Program-made: the position numbers and the translations under genes
Assembly: GCA_028285525.1 (NCBI GenBank)
Contig: JANQOZ010000051.1
Location: 1-64,000, forward strand
Reading direction: 5' to 3'
Length of the DNA stretch: 64,000 nucleotides
Source: Lysobacterales bacterium
GTDB lineage: Bacteria; Pseudomonadota; Gammaproteobacteria; Xanthomonadales; SZUA-38
Notes under the pieces: generated by a model
Database searches by the model: none
Seen by the model: the letters and a program-made list of their open reading frames with translations, nothing else
Told to the model about the DNA's origin: nothing
Shown here: one piece after another, positions 33,748 to 44,043 of the stretch
How positions within the stretch are numbered: the first letter of the stretch is position 1
How the letters are laid out: each line of letters opens with the position of its first letter

Positions 33748-34116
33748 CTGACCGATTCGGTTCGCATCGACCGCTGGCTCTGGGCGGCCCGGCTGTTCAA
33801 GACCCGCGGCTTGGCCAAGGCCGCGCTCGACGGCGGCAAGGTCGACCTGAACGGTCAGCGCGCCAAGCCGTCCAAGGCGGTGAAGCCAGGCGACATGCTG
33901 AGGGTGAGTCGCGAAGACTTTCGCCTCGAGCTGGAGGTGCTGGGGCTGAGCGACCGCCGGCTCGGCGCAGCCCTGGCCGCTGAGCTGTATCGGGAGACCG
34001 ACGCGAGCGTCGAAGCCCGCGAGGAGGCTGTGGCGCGTAGGCGGGAGCGCCAGGACGCCGGCCGGCCCGACAAGCGTTCACGTCGTCTGCTGAAGGCGCT
34101 CAAGGGCTTCCGTTAG
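33748..34116 (+). CDS. hslR: Heat-shock protein 15, S4-domain RNA-binding
   Basis: Hsp15 rescues 50S subunits carrying stalled peptidyl-tRNA. The S4 domain reads VRIDRWLWAARLFKTRGLAK, then GGKVDLNGQRAKPSKAVKPGD; the C-terminal tail is basic. The TTG at 33811 would remove the first S4 helix, so translation must begin upstream. CTG 33748 gives MTDSVRIDRWLW with AAGG 8 bp before it, and no ATG/GTG/TTG is available. It is 11 bp after htpG, so probably co-transcribed. Confidence 0.88.
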   Translation: MTDSVRIDRWLWAARLFKTRGLAKAALDGGKVDLNGQRAKPSKAVKPGDMLRVSREDFRLELEVLGLSDRRLGAALAAELYRETDASVEAREEAVARRRERQDAGRPDKRSRRLLKALKGFR

Positions 34117-34269
34117 CCGCCCGTCTTGTTCGCCCAGCCATTCGCTGGGCGCGTGCTGAAGGCTTGACGCGGCGACGCGGTACGTCAATGATGCCGGCCC
34201 AGCATCGCAGGAGGGCAGCCGAGCGCCGGCCGACCTCTCACGTTCCAGCCTCCCCGGAGTCCGCGTTCC

Positions 34270-35520
34270 ATGGATGAAAACACCGCTCTGATCACCAACG
34301 ATGCTGTGGTTCTCGGCCTCCTGGCGCTGATTCTCGGACTTGTCTTCTACACGAGCCACAGCCCGGCTCGCTTCTGGCGCAAGTTCTACGGCGTGGTTCC
34401 CGCGCTGCTCCTGTGCTACTTCATCCCGGCGATCTTCAATACGCTCGGCGTCATCGACGGCGAGGCCTCCCGGCTCTACTTTGTCGCCTCACGGTACCTC
34501 CTGCCGGCCGCTTTGATCCTGCTGACGTTGAGCATCGACCTGAAGGGCGTCATCGGGCTCGGTCCCAAGGCGCTCATCATGTTTTTTACCGGCACGGTCG
34601 GCGTCATGATCGGCGGGCCGCTGGCGCTGCTGGCGGTTGGCCTCGCGGTGCCCGAGCTGCTGCAGGCGGACGGGCCGGAGGCGGTGTGGCGAGGCATGAC
34701 AACGGTTGCCGGCAGCTGGATTGGCGGCGGCGCCAACCAGGCGGCGATGAAGGAAGTTTTTGAAGTCGGCAACGACGTGTTTGCGCAGATGGTGGCGGTG
34801 GATGTGATTGTGGCCAACATCTGGATGGCGGTGCTGCTGATCATGGCGGGTAACCAGAAGCGGATCGACGCCTTCACGGGCGCCGACGATTCCAGCATCG
34901 ATGTTCTGAAGAGCAAGATCGAAACCTACGAAGCGGAGCATGCGCGCGTTATTACCACCAAAGACCTGATGCTCATGGCCATGGTGGCCTTCGGCGGTAC
35001 CGGTCTGGCGCACGCGTGTGCGGGCTATATCGCGCCGACGCTGGCGGACGTGGCGCCGGGACTGAGCCGTTTCAGCCTGACCTCGACCTTTTTCTGGATT
35101 GTGGTGATCGCCACGACGATCGGGCTGGTGGTGTCGTTCACCCGAACGCGAGAGCTTGAGGACGCCGGCGCCTCCAAGGTGGGTTCTGCTTTTGTCTACA
35201 TTCTGGTTGCTACGATCGGCATGCACATGGACATCAAGGCTGTGGCCGAGGCACCGCTGCTGTTTGCGGTTGGGCTCGTGTGGATCAGCATCCACGCGGG
35301 GCTGCTGCTGACGGTGGGTTACCTGATCAAAGCCCCGCTGTTTTTTGTTGCGGTGGGCAGCCAGGCCAACGTTGGCGGGGCGGCCTCAGCGCCCGTGGTG
35401 GCGTCCGCCTTTCACCCGTCGCTGGCGCCGGTTGGGGTGCTGCTGGCGGTGCTGGGCTATGCCCTGGGCACCTACGGGGCCTGGATTTGTGGCCAGATGA
35501 TGCGGATCGTCTCTGGGTGA
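34270..35520 (+). CDS. DUF819 family membrane permease
   Basis: A 416-residue membrane protein with about ten helices of the DUF819 family. It carries the repeated glycine-rich motifs WIGGGANQAAMKE and VAVGSQANVGGAASAPVVA, typical of this transporter-like fold with inverted repeats. Substrate unknown. A hairpin GCCCAGC/GCTGGGC lies upstream (34136-34154), but no terminator T-run follows it. Confidence 0.85.
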   Translation: MDENTALITNDAVVLGLLALILGLVFYTSHSPARFWRKFYGVVPALLLCYFIPAIFNTLGVIDGEASRLYFVASRYLLPAALILLTLSIDLKGVIGLGPKALIMFFTGTVGVMIGGPLALLAVGLAVPELLQADGPEAVWRGMTTVAGSWIGGGANQAAMKEVFEVGNDVFAQMVAVDVIVANIWMAVLLIMAGNQKRIDAFTGADDSSIDVLKSKIETYEAEHARVITTKDLMLMAMVAFGGTGLAHACAGYIAPTLADVAPGLSRFSLTSTFFWIVVIATTIGLVVSFTRTRELEDAGASKVGSAFVYILVATIGMHMDIKAVAEAPLLFAVGLVWISIHAGLLLTVGYLIKAPLFFVAVGSQANVGGAASAPVVASAFHPSLAPVGVLLAVLGYALGTYGAWICGQMMRIVSG

Positions 35521-35593
35521 CTAGTGTCCTGTGCCAATGGCTCACCAGGTCGCTAATGTGGTGGCCGCGAAGATAGTGCTGAACTAAGATAGC

Positions 35594-35612
35594 GCGGCTC
35601 GATTCGAGCCGC
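35594..35612. repeat. Perfect 19-bp palindrome
   Basis: GCGGCTCGATTCGAGCCGC has 9-bp arms around one central base. It lies between the DUF819 gene and the M16 peptidase gene. It could be an operator or, followed by a second CCCCGCAA..TTGCGGG hairpin at 35630-35645, part of a termination region; there is no T-run. Confidence 0.55.
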
Positions 35613-35666
35613 CCAATGCTGACAGGAGCCCCGCAACTTTGCGGGTTGCTCAAGCAGGAGTAACAA

Positions 35667-37394
35667 ATGCGTGTAGTTCTAGGAATGATGTGCCTTCTGG
35701 TGGCCGCTGCGGCGAGCGCCCAGAGCACCAAAATGGCTGACGTGGCCCGCGAGGTCACGCTGGAAAACGGGATGCGCCTGGTTATGGTCCAGCGGCCCGG
35801 TCAGCCCAATATTGCGGCCGGCTGGGTAGCCCACGTGGGCTCGGCGAACGAGAGTCCCGGCATTACCGGCATCTCCCACCTGTTTGAGCACATGATGTTC
35901 AAGGGCTCACCGCGGATCGGTACGCGCGATGCTGCGCTGGACGCGCAGCTCCAGGATCAGCTGGACGAGCTGCGCAGCGAGATGTTTGATCTGGAGCGGG
36001 GCTACCGCGATCAGGTGCGGCTGGGTCAGGGCAAGGCGATCACCGACCCGGCTCTGCAGACCGAGACCATGGCCGAGCTTCAGGCGCGCTTCGAGGAACT
36101 GGTCAAGAGCCAGCGCGAAAACATGATCAAGGACGAATTCGACCAGATCTATACGGAGGCTGGTGCCAGCGGCATGAACGCCTTCACGAACCGGGATATG
36201 ACGGTTTACTTCATCCGGGTTCCCCGCAACAAGCTGGAGCTCTGGTTCTGGATGGAAAGCGAGCGGCTCGCTCAGCCGGTGTTCCGTGAGTTTTACTCGG
36301 AGCGGGACGTGGTCTTCGAAGAGCGACGGCTGCGGACCGACTCAACGCCGACCGGCGCCCAGGACGAGGTATTTGAATCGCTGCTGTGGCGCGGGCACCC
36401 CTACGGCTGGCCCGTCATCGGCTGGCCGAGCGATATCGCCGCGATAACGCGAGAGCAGGCCGAGGCGTACTACGATCTGTACTACGCCCCCGCCAACATC
36501 ACGCTGGCGATCGTCGGAGATTTTGACGAAGCGCAGGCCATCGAATGGGCCGAGAGCTACTTCGGCCGGATTCCGCCCGGGCGGGACAATCCGCCGGACG
36601 TGATCACGCTTGCCATGCCGCAGCTGGGCAACCTGGTCTATCGGGCAGAAGTTGACGCACCGCCGTCAGCGACCGTGACCTGGCGAACCACCGCCTTCAC
36701 GGGTGAGAGTGACGGTGCGCTGCAGGTCCTGTCGAGCGTCCTGAGCGGCAAGACAGGACGCCTCTACAAGCGCCTCGTGCTGGAAGATCAGATCGCCACC
36801 AACGTTGGCGCCGGGGCGGACAGCGGCAAGTATGACGGGTCGTTCTCAGTCTTTGCGCAGGGCAAGCAGGGGGTCTCACCGGATTTGCTGCAGGCCGTGC
36901 TGCTGGAGGAAGTGGCCAAGGTAGTCGCAGACGGTATCACCGACTATGAGCTGGAAAAGGTTAAGAACCAGCTCGCCGCCGACAAGTATCGGCGCCTGGA
37001 AGACCCGTTTTTCCTGCTGATTCAGCTCCTCTACTACGACGGTCTGCGTGACTGGCGCACCATGGATACGTCCTATGAAGAGGTTGAGGTGGTGACCGCT
37101 GAGCAGGTGCAGGCGGCTGCCGCTGACTATCTCCTCCCGGAGCTCGCCGCCAGCAAACTGTACACGCGAAAGGCCAGCAGCGAGCCGGAAGATCCGGAGC
37201 TTGCGGCCTTCGACGCGGGAACCCAGGCGCAGATCAAGGGCATGCTGGGACAGATGCAGGGCCGCAGCGCCGAGGAGCTGGGTCAGGGCCTGGCGCAGCT
37301 CGAACAGATGCGAAGCCAGGTACCGGCTGAGGCACAGCCGGCTATCGACTACATGATAAAGCGCGTGACAGCGATGCTGGAGGAAGCCAAATGA
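35667..37394 (+). CDS. M16 zinc metallopeptidase (active subunit)
   Basis: A 575-residue exported pitrilysin-type peptidase. The signal peptide (residues 1-19, AAAASAQ) is followed by the zinc motif HLFEHMMFKG (HxxEH) near residue 72 and the distal Glu in VVFEERRLRTDS. An unusual inserted helical segment lies at about residues 90-160. A glutamine-rich helical tail follows the second domain. Start ATG with GCAGGAG upstream. It pairs with the next gene, which overlaps it by 4 bp. Confidence 0.9.
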   Translation: MRVVLGMMCLLVAAAASAQSTKMADVAREVTLENGMRLVMVQRPGQPNIAAGWVAHVGSANESPGITGISHLFEHMMFKGSPRIGTRDAALDAQLQDQLDELRSEMFDLERGYRDQVRLGQGKAITDPALQTETMAELQARFEELVKSQRENMIKDEFDQIYTEAGASGMNAFTNRDMTVYFIRVPRNKLELWFWMESERLAQPVFREFYSERDVVFEERRLRTDSTPTGAQDEVFESLLWRGHPYGWPVIGWPSDIAAITREQAEAYYDLYYAPANITLAIVGDFDEAQAIEWAESYFGRIPPGRDNPPDVITLAMPQLGNLVYRAEVDAPPSATVTWRTTAFTGESDGALQVLSSVLSGKTGRLYKRLVLEDQIATNVGAGADSGKYDGSFSVFAQGKQGVSPDLLQAVLLEEVAKVVADGITDYELEKVKNQLAADKYRRLEDPFFLLIQLLYYDGLRDWRTMDTSYEEVEVVTAEQVQAAAADYLLPELAASKLYTRKASSEPEDPELAAFDAGTQAQIKGMLGQMQGRSAEELGQGLAQLEQMRSQVPAEAQPAIDYMIKRVTAMLEEAK

Positions 37395-38911
37395 TGCGCC
37401 TGAGTAATCTACCCATGGTTAATCTCCTAAGGGTCGCCATGCTCAGCGCGGCGGCTGCGGTTTCAGTCACCGCCTGCGCCACCGGTGGTGCAGAGCTTGC
37501 CAATCATCCCGACGAGCTCGTCTTCGGCGAGCGCGAGCTCACCTTTCTCGATCGGGAGGACTATCGCCACGAGCTGCCCGGCGGGGACGTCATGTATGTG
37601 GTCACCGACCGCGCGCTGCCGCTGGTCAAGATGCGCATCTATTCGCGCGCCGGCGCCTACCTGCTCGGGGATCTGCCCGCCGGCAGCGGCGGCCTGACCG
37701 CCAGCATGCTGCGTGACGGCGGCGCGGGTGACCTCAAGCCGGCTGACCTCGATGAGCGTCTGGATTTTCTGGCCACGAGCGTCGGGTTCTCGATCGGCAA
37801 TACTGGCGCCAGCGCCTCTCTCGACAGCCTCAGCAACAATTTTGAGGAAAGCCTGAACCTGATGATGGACATGATGGTCGCCCCGCAGTTCGACGCCGAG
37901 CGGCTGCAGATTGCGGTCGATCGCCAGATCGAGGCGATGCGTCGGCGCAATGACGACACGCGATCCATCGAACCCCGCGTCTGGTCACAGCTGATGCTGG
38001 GCGAAGACTTTTTTGCGACGCGGGTGTCAACGCAGGATAGCGTGGAAAGCATCGACGCTGACGTCATGCGCGAAGTCACACGCCGCATCTTCGCGCGCGG
38101 CGGGCTCGTTATTGCGGTCAGCGGCGACATCGACGCAGACACCGCGCGGGCGGCGCTGACCCAGGCGCTTGCGCGGCTGCCCGAAGGTGTCGAGCTGCCG
38201 GCCATACCCGACACGCTGAGTCCCCGGGACCCGGGCGTTTACACGGTGGCAAAAGATGACGTCAACCAGACGCGCGTCACCGTTGGACTGCCCGGGCCGC
38301 GGGTCAAGAACCCCGATGAGTTCGCCATTGCGGTTATGAACGATATTCTCGGTGGCGGAGGCTTCACCAGCCGCATCACCTCACGGGTTCGCAGCGATGA
38401 AGGGCTGGCCTATTCAGCCGGCAGCCGATTCCAGCTCGGACGCCACTATGACGGGCAGTTTCGCGCGTTCTTTCAGTCGAAGAACGCCAGCGTTCCGCAG
38501 GCTCTGGGTATCGTGCTGGAAGAGGTGGAGCGTATCCGCGTTGCGCCCGTCACCGAGCAGGAGCTGAGTACCGCGATTGAGTCCCGGCTTGCGTTCCTGG
38601 CCGATCTTTACGCGAGCGCTGAGTCCGCCTCGCGCCGCTTCGCCGCTGATGAGATCAACGACGAACCGGCCGATCGCTGGCGCAGCTACGAGGCCAACGT
38701 TCGCAAGGTGACCATTGCCGACGTGCAGAGAGTTGCCGAAAAGTACCTGGACCCGGCCCAGCTGCGGATTCTCCTGGTCGGCAAGATTGACGAGGCGCTG
38801 GCCGGCGACGGCGACCACGGGACCGTTGAGTCCGTAACGGGCAAAACCATCCGGGAGATCCCGCTGAGAGACCCGCTGACCCAGCAGCCGCTGGCTGACG
38901 CGGGCCCCTGA
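37391..38911 (+). CDS. M16-family peptidase, inactive lipoprotein-like subunit
   Basis: A 506-residue M16 protein with a lipoprotein-type signal (VSVTAC near residue 29). The position of the zinc motif is occupied by GGLTASMLRDGG, so HxxEH is missing and the subunit is probably catalytically inactive. The C-terminal R/Y region SRITSRVRSDEGLAYSAGS is conserved. Such proteins form heterodimers with an active M16 partner, here the upstream gene, in the periplasm. Confidence 0.87.
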   Translation: MMRLSNLPMVNLLRVAMLSAAAAVSVTACATGGAELANHPDELVFGERELTFLDREDYRHELPGGDVMYVVTDRALPLVKMRIYSRAGAYLLGDLPAGSGGLTASMLRDGGAGDLKPADLDERLDFLATSVGFSIGNTGASASLDSLSNNFEESLNLMMDMMVAPQFDAERLQIAVDRQIEAMRRRNDDTRSIEPRVWSQLMLGEDFFATRVSTQDSVESIDADVMREVTRRIFARGGLVIAVSGDIDADTARAALTQALARLPEGVELPAIPDTLSPRDPGVYTVAKDDVNQTRVTVGLPGPRVKNPDEFAIAVMNDILGGGGFTSRITSRVRSDEGLAYSAGSRFQLGRHYDGQFRAFFQSKNASVPQALGIVLEEVERIRVAPVTEQELSTAIESRLAFLADLYASAESASRRFAADEINDEPADRWRSYEANVRKVTIADVQRVAEKYLDPAQLRILLVGKIDEALAGDGDHGTVESVTGKTIREIPLRDPLTQQPLADAGP

Positions 38912-38965
38912 TACCGACGGTTACCGGACTGCCGGGCAGCGTCGAGCCCCGGCCCAAGAGGAGCG

Positions 38966-40078
38966 ATGACAATGCAGATTGGTGTACCGAAAGAGATCAA
39001 GAATCACGAATACCGGATCGGGCTCGTCCCGTCCTCGGTACGCGAGCTGACGGCGCGCGGCCACCAGGTGGTCATTCAGCAGGGTGCCGGGCTAGGCATC
39101 GGACTCACCGACGACGACTATACGGCGGTGGGCGCCACGATCGCGCCTGATGCGGCGAGCGTGTTCGAACAGGCTGAGATGATCGTCAAGGTGAAGGAAC
39201 CCCAGGCGGTCGAGCGCGCCATGCTCAAGGAGCACCACTTGCTCTTTACCTATCTGCATCTGGCGCCCGACCCGGACCAGACGCGCGAGCTGGTCGACTC
39301 CGGCGCGTGCTGCATTGCCTACGAGACCGTGACCGACGCCGAGGGGCGCCTGCCGCTGCTGGCGCCGATGTCGGAGGTCGCCGGACGGCTGTCCGTTCAG
39401 GCGGGCGCGGCCTCTTTAGAAAAAGCCCGCGGCGGCTCGGGTGTGCTGCTCGGCGGCGTGCCGGGAGTCGATCCGGGCAAGGTGGTCATCATCGGCGGTG
39501 GTGTGGTGGGCATCAACGCGGCACAGATGGCGGTGGGCCTGGGCGCCAACGTGACCGTGCTCGATCGTTCGCTGGACGTGCTGCGCCGGATTGACCTGCA
39601 TTTCGACAGTCGGCTGAACACCGTGTTTTCCACCACCGAGTCGGTCGAACGGCTGTGCATCGATGCGGATCTGGTGATCGGTGGCGTGCTGATCCCCGGC
39701 GCCGCTGCGCCCAAGCTGGTGACCCGCGACATCATTCGGCAGATGCGGATGGGCAGCGTCTTTGTGGACGTGGCCATCGACCAGGGCGGCTGCTCAGAGA
39801 CCTCCAAGCCCACGACCCACGACGACCCCCGCTACGTGGTGGATGACGTGGTGCACTACTGCGTTGCCAACATGCCGGGCGCCGTGCCGCGCACCTCCAC
39901 CTTTTCGCTGAACAACGCCACGCTGCCATTTGTGCTGGCGCTGGCGGAGAAGGGAGCACTTAAAGCGATGGCGGACGACCCGCATCTGCGCAACGGGCTG
40001 AACGTTTACCAGGGCAAGGTTACCCAGAAAGAGGTGGCCGAAGCGCTGGGGTACGACTACTCGCCGCCGCCGGCCTGA
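38966..40078 (+). CDS. ald: Alanine dehydrogenase
   Basis: A 370-residue NAD-dependent alanine dehydrogenase: [18 protein letters not shown] at the start, catalytic Lys/His in VKVKEPQ and [10 protein letters not shown], and the NAD site [18 protein letters not shown]. It interconverts L-alanine with pyruvate and ammonia. Full length. A GAGGAG site precedes ATG 38966. It converges on proA with only 18 bp between them. Confidence 0.95.
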   Translation: MTMQIGVPKEIKNHEYRIGLVPSSVRELTARGHQVVIQQGAGLGIGLTDDDYTAVGATIAPDAASVFEQAEMIVKVKEPQAVERAMLKEHHLLFTYLHLAPDPDQTRELVDSGACCIAYETVTDAEGRLPLLAPMSEVAGRLSVQAGAASLEKARGGSGVLLGGVPGVDPGKVVIIGGGVVGINAAQMAVGLGANVTVLDRSLDVLRRIDLHFDSRLNTVFSTTESVERLCIDADLVIGGVLIPGAAAPKLVTRDIIRQMRMGSVFVDVAIDQGGCSETSKPTTHDDPRYVVDDVVHYCVANMPGAVPRTSTFSLNNATLPFVLALAEKGALKAMADDPHLRNGLNVYQGKVTQKEVAEALGYDYSPPPA

Positions 40079-40096
40079 GCATTCGTTCCGACGGGC

Positions 40097-41395
40097 CTAC
40101 TGGCGCGTCTGGCCGTTGCCCCTGACCAGCCACTTGTAGCTGGTTAGCTCCGGAAGCGCCATCGGACCCCGGGCGTGGAGCTTCTGCGTGCTGATGCCGA
40201 TTTCAGCGCCCATGCCGAACTGGGCGCCGTCGGTGAACGCCGTGGAGGCGTTAGCGTAGACGGCAGCGGCGTCCACCGCCTTAAGCCAGGTTTCAATGAC
40301 CGTCGTGTCCTCGGCAACCACCGATTCGCTGTGACCTGACGAGTAGCGAGCGACGTGCTCCAACGCTTCGTTCAGGTCGTGGACCACCTTGATCGCGAGC
40401 TTCATCGACAGGAACTCCCGACCAAAGTCTTCCGGCTTAGCCTGCCGCAGCGGCCCGTCGTAGTGACCGTCGAGGACCCGATAGGCGGCCGCGTCGGCAA
40501 ACACCTCAGCGTCGAAGTGGTCACCCAGCTTGCCGACGATGGCGGGAAGCTCGTCGAGCAGCGATTCGTGGATCAGGAGCGTGTCCAGCGCGTTGCACAC
40601 GCTGACCCGGCGGGCCTTGGAGTTCGTCACGATTGCCCGGGCTTTTTCGACGTCAGCGCTCGCGTCGACGTAGACGTGAACGATGCCGGCGCCGGTTTCA
40701 ATGACGGGCACGCGGGCGTGTTCGCGCACGTGGTCGATCAGACCCTGGCTGCCGCGGGGGATGGCGACATCAACCACGTCCACGGCCTCGAGCACAGGCT
40801 TCAGCGCGGCCCGATCCGCCGGCGCCAGGGTGACGGCGTCCGCCGGCAGTTCGTGCTCCTCCAGCGCCGCCTGAATGATCCTGACGATCGCCTCGTTGGA
40901 GTCTTTGGCGTCGCGGCTGCCCTTCAGCAGGGCGGCATTGCCGCTCTTCAGGCACAGCGCTGAGACGTCCACCGTCACGTTGGGCCGCGACTCGAACACG
41001 ATGGCCACGACGCCAAGCGGCACGCGGACCTTTTCAAGCTGGAGCCCGTTGGGCAGCACCCGCCGTTCGAGGATCTCGCCGGCCGGGCAGGGCAGCTCGG
41101 CTACCGACTCCAGATCTCCCGCGATCGCCTCGATCCGCTCAGGCGTCAGCAGCAGCCGATCGTACTTGGAATTCGCCGGATCCATGCGGTCAAGATCGCG
41201 TTGGTTGGCTTCCAGTACCTCAGCCGCCGACTCGCGCAGCCGGTTGGCGATGGTCAGGACCGCTTCGGAGAGCACGGCCGGCGCAGCCAGGTTCAGCTGT
41301 CGGGCGGCGACCTTGACCCGCCCCAGCGATTCCCGAACCTCGCTCAGGAGCGTATCGGTGGCGTTGGCTTCGTTGGCTCGGGCGGCGTCTGTCAT
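40097..41395 (-). CDS. proA: Glutamate-5-semialdehyde dehydrogenase
   Basis: A 432-residue enzyme of proline synthesis that reduces glutamyl-5-phosphate. The ALDH-like fold has [26 protein letters not shown] and the catalytic cysteine in [13 protein letters not shown]. Its start overlaps the proB stop by 4 bp. Confidence 0.96.
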   Translation of the reverse strand: MTDAARANEANATDTLLSEVRESLGRVKVAARQLNLAAPAVLSEAVLTIANRLRESAAEVLEANQRDLDRMDPANSKYDRLLLTPERIEAIAGDLESVAELPCPAGEILERRVLPNGLQLEKVRVPLGVVAIVFESRPNVTVDVSALCLKSGNAALLKGSRDAKDSNEAIVRIIQAALEEHELPADAVTLAPADRAALKPVLEAVDVVDVAIPRGSQGLIDHVREHARVPVIETGAGIVHVYVDASADVEKARAIVTNSKARRVSVCNALDTLLIHESLLDELPAIVGKLGDHFDAEVFADAAAYRVLDGHYDGPLRQAKPEDFGREFLSMKLAIKVVHDLNEALEHVARYSSGHSESVVAEDTTVIETWLKAVDAAAVYANASTAFTDGAQFGMGAEIGISTQKLHARGPMALPELTSYKWLVRGNGQTRQ

Positions 41396-42504
41396 GGCTC
41401 GATATACAGGTAGTCGTAATGGATCAAGGGTTTCTGGCGCTGTTTCCCCAGGCGCTGGGCGGCTGTTTCGGAGCTGTACTCCGCACGACCATACCCAATC
41501 GGGCGGCGGCTTGTGTCGACAATCGTCACAATATCGCCTCGCTCAAAGTGTCCTGCAAGCTCGCTGATACCAACCGGCAGCAGGCTCGCGAGGCGATCAG
41601 GGGCCCGGAGCGCCTGCGCAGCGCCGTCGTTCACCACCACCTGCGCGCTGCCGGCGGGCGCCGCGGCCAGCCACCGTCGGGGCTGACTGGCGGGCCTTGG
41701 GGCCGCGGGAAACACGGTGCCATGGCCGCCGCCCGCGCAGATATCGCTGATCACGGCGGGACGCCGGCCGTGGGCGATCCATGCCTCAGTCCCGAGCCTG
41801 GCGAGCCGCTGGGCGCTGCGCACCTTGCTGGCGATGCCGCCCCGGCCGAACTCCGACGGCTCCTGGCCCTGCTTGGGCTGAAACGACTGGCCTTCCCAGC
41901 GTTCGATCAGGCGGCTGTCCGGGCTGTCGGGATGACCGTCAAAGACCCCTTCGACATTGGTCAACATAATCAGGCGCGTGGCGCCGAGCATGGATGCGAG
42001 CAGCGCGGCGAGTTCATCGTTGTCTGTGAACATCAGTTCGGTGACCGACACAACGTCGTTTTCGTTGACCACCGGGACAACACCATGTTTGAGCGCGCTG
42101 ACCAGGCACCCGCGCATGTTGAGGTAGTGCCGGCGCGTTGCAAAGTCATCCCGCGTGGCCAGGACCTGAGCCACCTGACGGCCGTGAGCGCCAAAAGCTT
42201 TCTGGTAGAAGGCCATCAGCCGCGTTTGCCCCATGGCGGCGAGGAGCTGCCGGCGCTGCACAGGATTACGCTCATCCTGCACCGATGGCGGCGCCTCGGC
42301 CAGCCCGAGCGCCACCGCACCGGACGAGACCAGCACCGTGGGCTGGCCCTGGGCAGTCAGCCGGGCGATCTGCTCGACAACGGCGTTGAGATGCGCTTCG
42401 TCCAGCAGGCCGTCGCTGGTCCGGGCAACGGCACTGCCCAGCTTGACGATGATCGGGGCTTGGGCGTTGCCGTCGCTTCCCGAGGACTTTTGACTTGCGC
42501 TCAC
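41392..42504 (-). CDS. proB: Glutamate 5-kinase
   Basis: A 370-residue kinase with an N-terminal amino-acid-kinase domain ([52 protein letters not shown]) and a C-terminal PUA domain. First step of proline synthesis, normally inhibited by proline. The proBA order is standard. Only 21 bp separate its ATG from the divergent greB. Confidence 0.96.
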   Translation of the reverse strand: MSASQKSSGSDGNAQAPIIVKLGSAVARTSDGLLDEAHLNAVVEQIARLTAQGQPTVLVSSGAVALGLAEAPPSVQDERNPVQRRQLLAAMGQTRLMAFYQKAFGAHGRQVAQVLATRDDFATRRHYLNMRGCLVSALKHGVVPVVNENDVVSVTELMFTDNDELAALLASMLGATRLIMLTNVEGVFDGHPDSPDSRLIERWEGQSFQPKQGQEPSEFGRGGIASKVRSAQRLARLGTEAWIAHGRRPAVISDICAGGGHGTVFPAAPRPASQPRRWLAAAPAGSAQVVVNDGAAQALRAPDRLASLLPVGISELAGHFERGDIVTIVDTSRRPIGYGRAEYSSETAAQRLGKQRQKPLIHYDYLYIEP

Positions 42505-42525
42505 AGCGGTGCTTTCCTGATTCTT

Positions 42526-43032
42526 ATGGGTACCCAGGCAGCCTCACAGTACATCACCGCCGCGGGCCACCAGGCGCTAAAAGCGGAGTTTGAACGACTC
42601 TGGCGCCGGGAGCGACCCCTGGTGACCAAAGCGCTGGGCGAGGCGGCGGCCGAAGGTGATCGATCGGAGAACGCGGAGTACATCTACCGCAAGAAACAGC
42701 TGCGAGAAATGGATCGGCGGATTCGCTATCTCAGCAAGCGTTTGGACGTTCTCCAGGTGGTCGCTGAACGGCCTCGCGACACTAGCCGCATATTTTTTGC
42801 AGCCCGCGTGACGCTGGAGGATGACGACGGCGAGCGTAAGGACTTTCAGCTGGTCGGCGTGGACGAGACGCTGGCGGAGGCGGGCCGGATCAGCATCGAT
42901 TCACCGATGGCCCGCGCGCTGCTGGGCCGCAGCGTGGGAGATGTGGTGGTGGTTCCCACGCCGCGCGGCGAAGACGAATATGAGGTTCTGGAGATCGAAT
43001 ATCCCGATCCGAAGGTCAGCTCGTACGTCTGA
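42526..43032 (+). CDS. greB: Transcription elongation factor GreB
   Basis: A 168-residue Gre factor. The coiled-coil tip acidic motif EGDRSENAEYIYRKKQLREM is followed by DRRIRYLSKRLDVL; GreB is distinguished from GreA by YIYRKKQLR. It stimulates transcript cleavage in backtracked RNA polymerase. ATG 42526 gives MGTQAASQYIT; the frame runs open upstream but only antisense to proB. Confidence 0.94.
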   Translation: MGTQAASQYITAAGHQALKAEFERLWRRERPLVTKALGEAAAEGDRSENAEYIYRKKQLREMDRRIRYLSKRLDVLQVVAERPRDTSRIFFAARVTLEDDDGERKDFQLVGVDETLAEAGRISIDSPMARALLGRSVGDVVVVPTPRGEDEYEVLEIEYPDPKVSSYV

Positions 43033-43139
43033 AATTGGGCGTGCGGGAAACCGGTCCGAGGAGAGAACGTCTGTCTCTCTTTCAAAGTCGCCCACTAGCG
43101 CTTATAGTTCGCGCAGGTTGGGCATTGGGAACCTCATTC

Positions 43140-43376
43140 ATGGGACTGTCAGCGGAAAAGATCGACAAGGTTCGTCACGAGTTCGAGTACTTCGACAGCG
43201 ACAGCAGCGGCTATCTGGATAGCAACGAATTTCGGCTGATGTTCAAGGTCATCGCGCCGGAAGCGAGCCGCAAAGAGTGCGACGAGGCTTTCGCGGCAAT
43301 CGATGAGGACGGTTCGGGCAAGATTGAGTTCGACGAGTTTCTGGAATGGTGGGAGAGCAACTGGTCGGTTTACTGA
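43140..43376 (+). CDS. Small EF-hand calcium-binding protein
   Basis: A 78-residue protein with two EF-hands: loop DSDSSGYLDSNE (about residues 19-30) and loop DEDGSGKIEFDE (about residues 56-67), both with the expected Asp, Gly and final Glu residues. There is no signal peptide, so it is cytoplasmic and calmodulin-like. ATG 43140 matches a compact protein; upstream starts add unsupported sequence. Its 3' end overlaps the next gene by 31 bp in another frame. Confidence 0.85.
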   Translation: MGLSAEKIDKVRHEFEYFDSDSSGYLDSNEFRLMFKVIAPEASRKECDEAFAAIDEDGSGKIEFDEFLEWWESNWSVY

Positions 43377-44029
43377 AACGACCTTCGATTCAAAGGCTCA
43401 GGTCCGGGCTACAGCTTGCGCTATGGTCCTGTCTGCTCAGCCTCCCTGCGCTGCTGCTGGCCGGCGGCTGCGCCAGCCGTCCTCCCGCCGACACCGGCAG
43501 CATCTGCGCCATCTTCACGGAAAAACCCCGCTGGTATCGAGCGGCGCTCAAGTCGCAGAAGCGCTGGGGCACGCCGGTGCACATCCAGATGGCCATCATC
43601 CATCAGGAGTCTCGCTTTGAGGCCAAGGCCGCGCCGCCGCGGCGTCGGCTGCTGGGCATCATTCCCACCACTCGCCCGTCCAGTGCTTACGGCTATGCCC
43701 AGGTAAAAGACGCCACCTGGGACTGGTATCGCAAAGACACCGGCCGCGGTGGCGCTGACCGCGACAGCTTTGCCGACGCGATCGATTTTGTGGGCTGGTA
43801 CACCGACGTTTCGCGCAATCGCGTTGGGCTGTCAAAGTGGGACCCGTATGGCCAGTACCTGGCGTATCACGAGGGGCACGGGGGCTATGAGCGGCGCTCC
43901 TACGAGGCCAAGCCGTGGCTGATGGACGTGGCGCAGAAGGTCGACCACCGTGCCCGCGAGTGGGGCGCTCAGCTGAAGCGGTGTGAGGATAGTCTGGACA
44001 AGGGCGGCTGGTGGCCGTTCGGCGCCTGA
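43346..44029 (+). CDS. Lipoprotein lytic transglycosylase, SLT domain
   Basis: A 227-residue outer-membrane lipoprotein (LLAGGC lipobox near residue 42) with an SLT lysozyme-like domain. The catalytic Glu is in QMAIIHQESRFEAKA, with SAYGYAQVKDATWDWY and YLAYHEGHGGYERRSY following. It cleaves peptidoglycan. Long N-region before the hydrophobic segment; a GTG at 43349 or later starts are possible and would reduce the overlap with the EF-hand gene. Confidence 0.87.
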   Translation: MVGEQLVGLLKRPSIQRLRSGLQLALWSCLLSLPALLLAGGCASRPPADTGSICAIFTEKPRWYRAALKSQKRWGTPVHIQMAIIHQESRFEAKAAPPRRRLLGIIPTTRPSSAYGYAQVKDATWDWYRKDTGRGGADRDSFADAIDFVGWYTDVSRNRVGLSKWDPYGQYLAYHEGHGGYERRSYEAKPWLMDVAQKVDHRAREWGAQLKRCEDSLDKGGWWPFGA

Positions 44030-44043
44030 ACCGGTGACACGTG

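Noticed and set aside
41419..42525. Long + frame upstream of greB, antisense to proB
   Set aside because: proB is intact on -, and GreB homology begins at ATG 42526.
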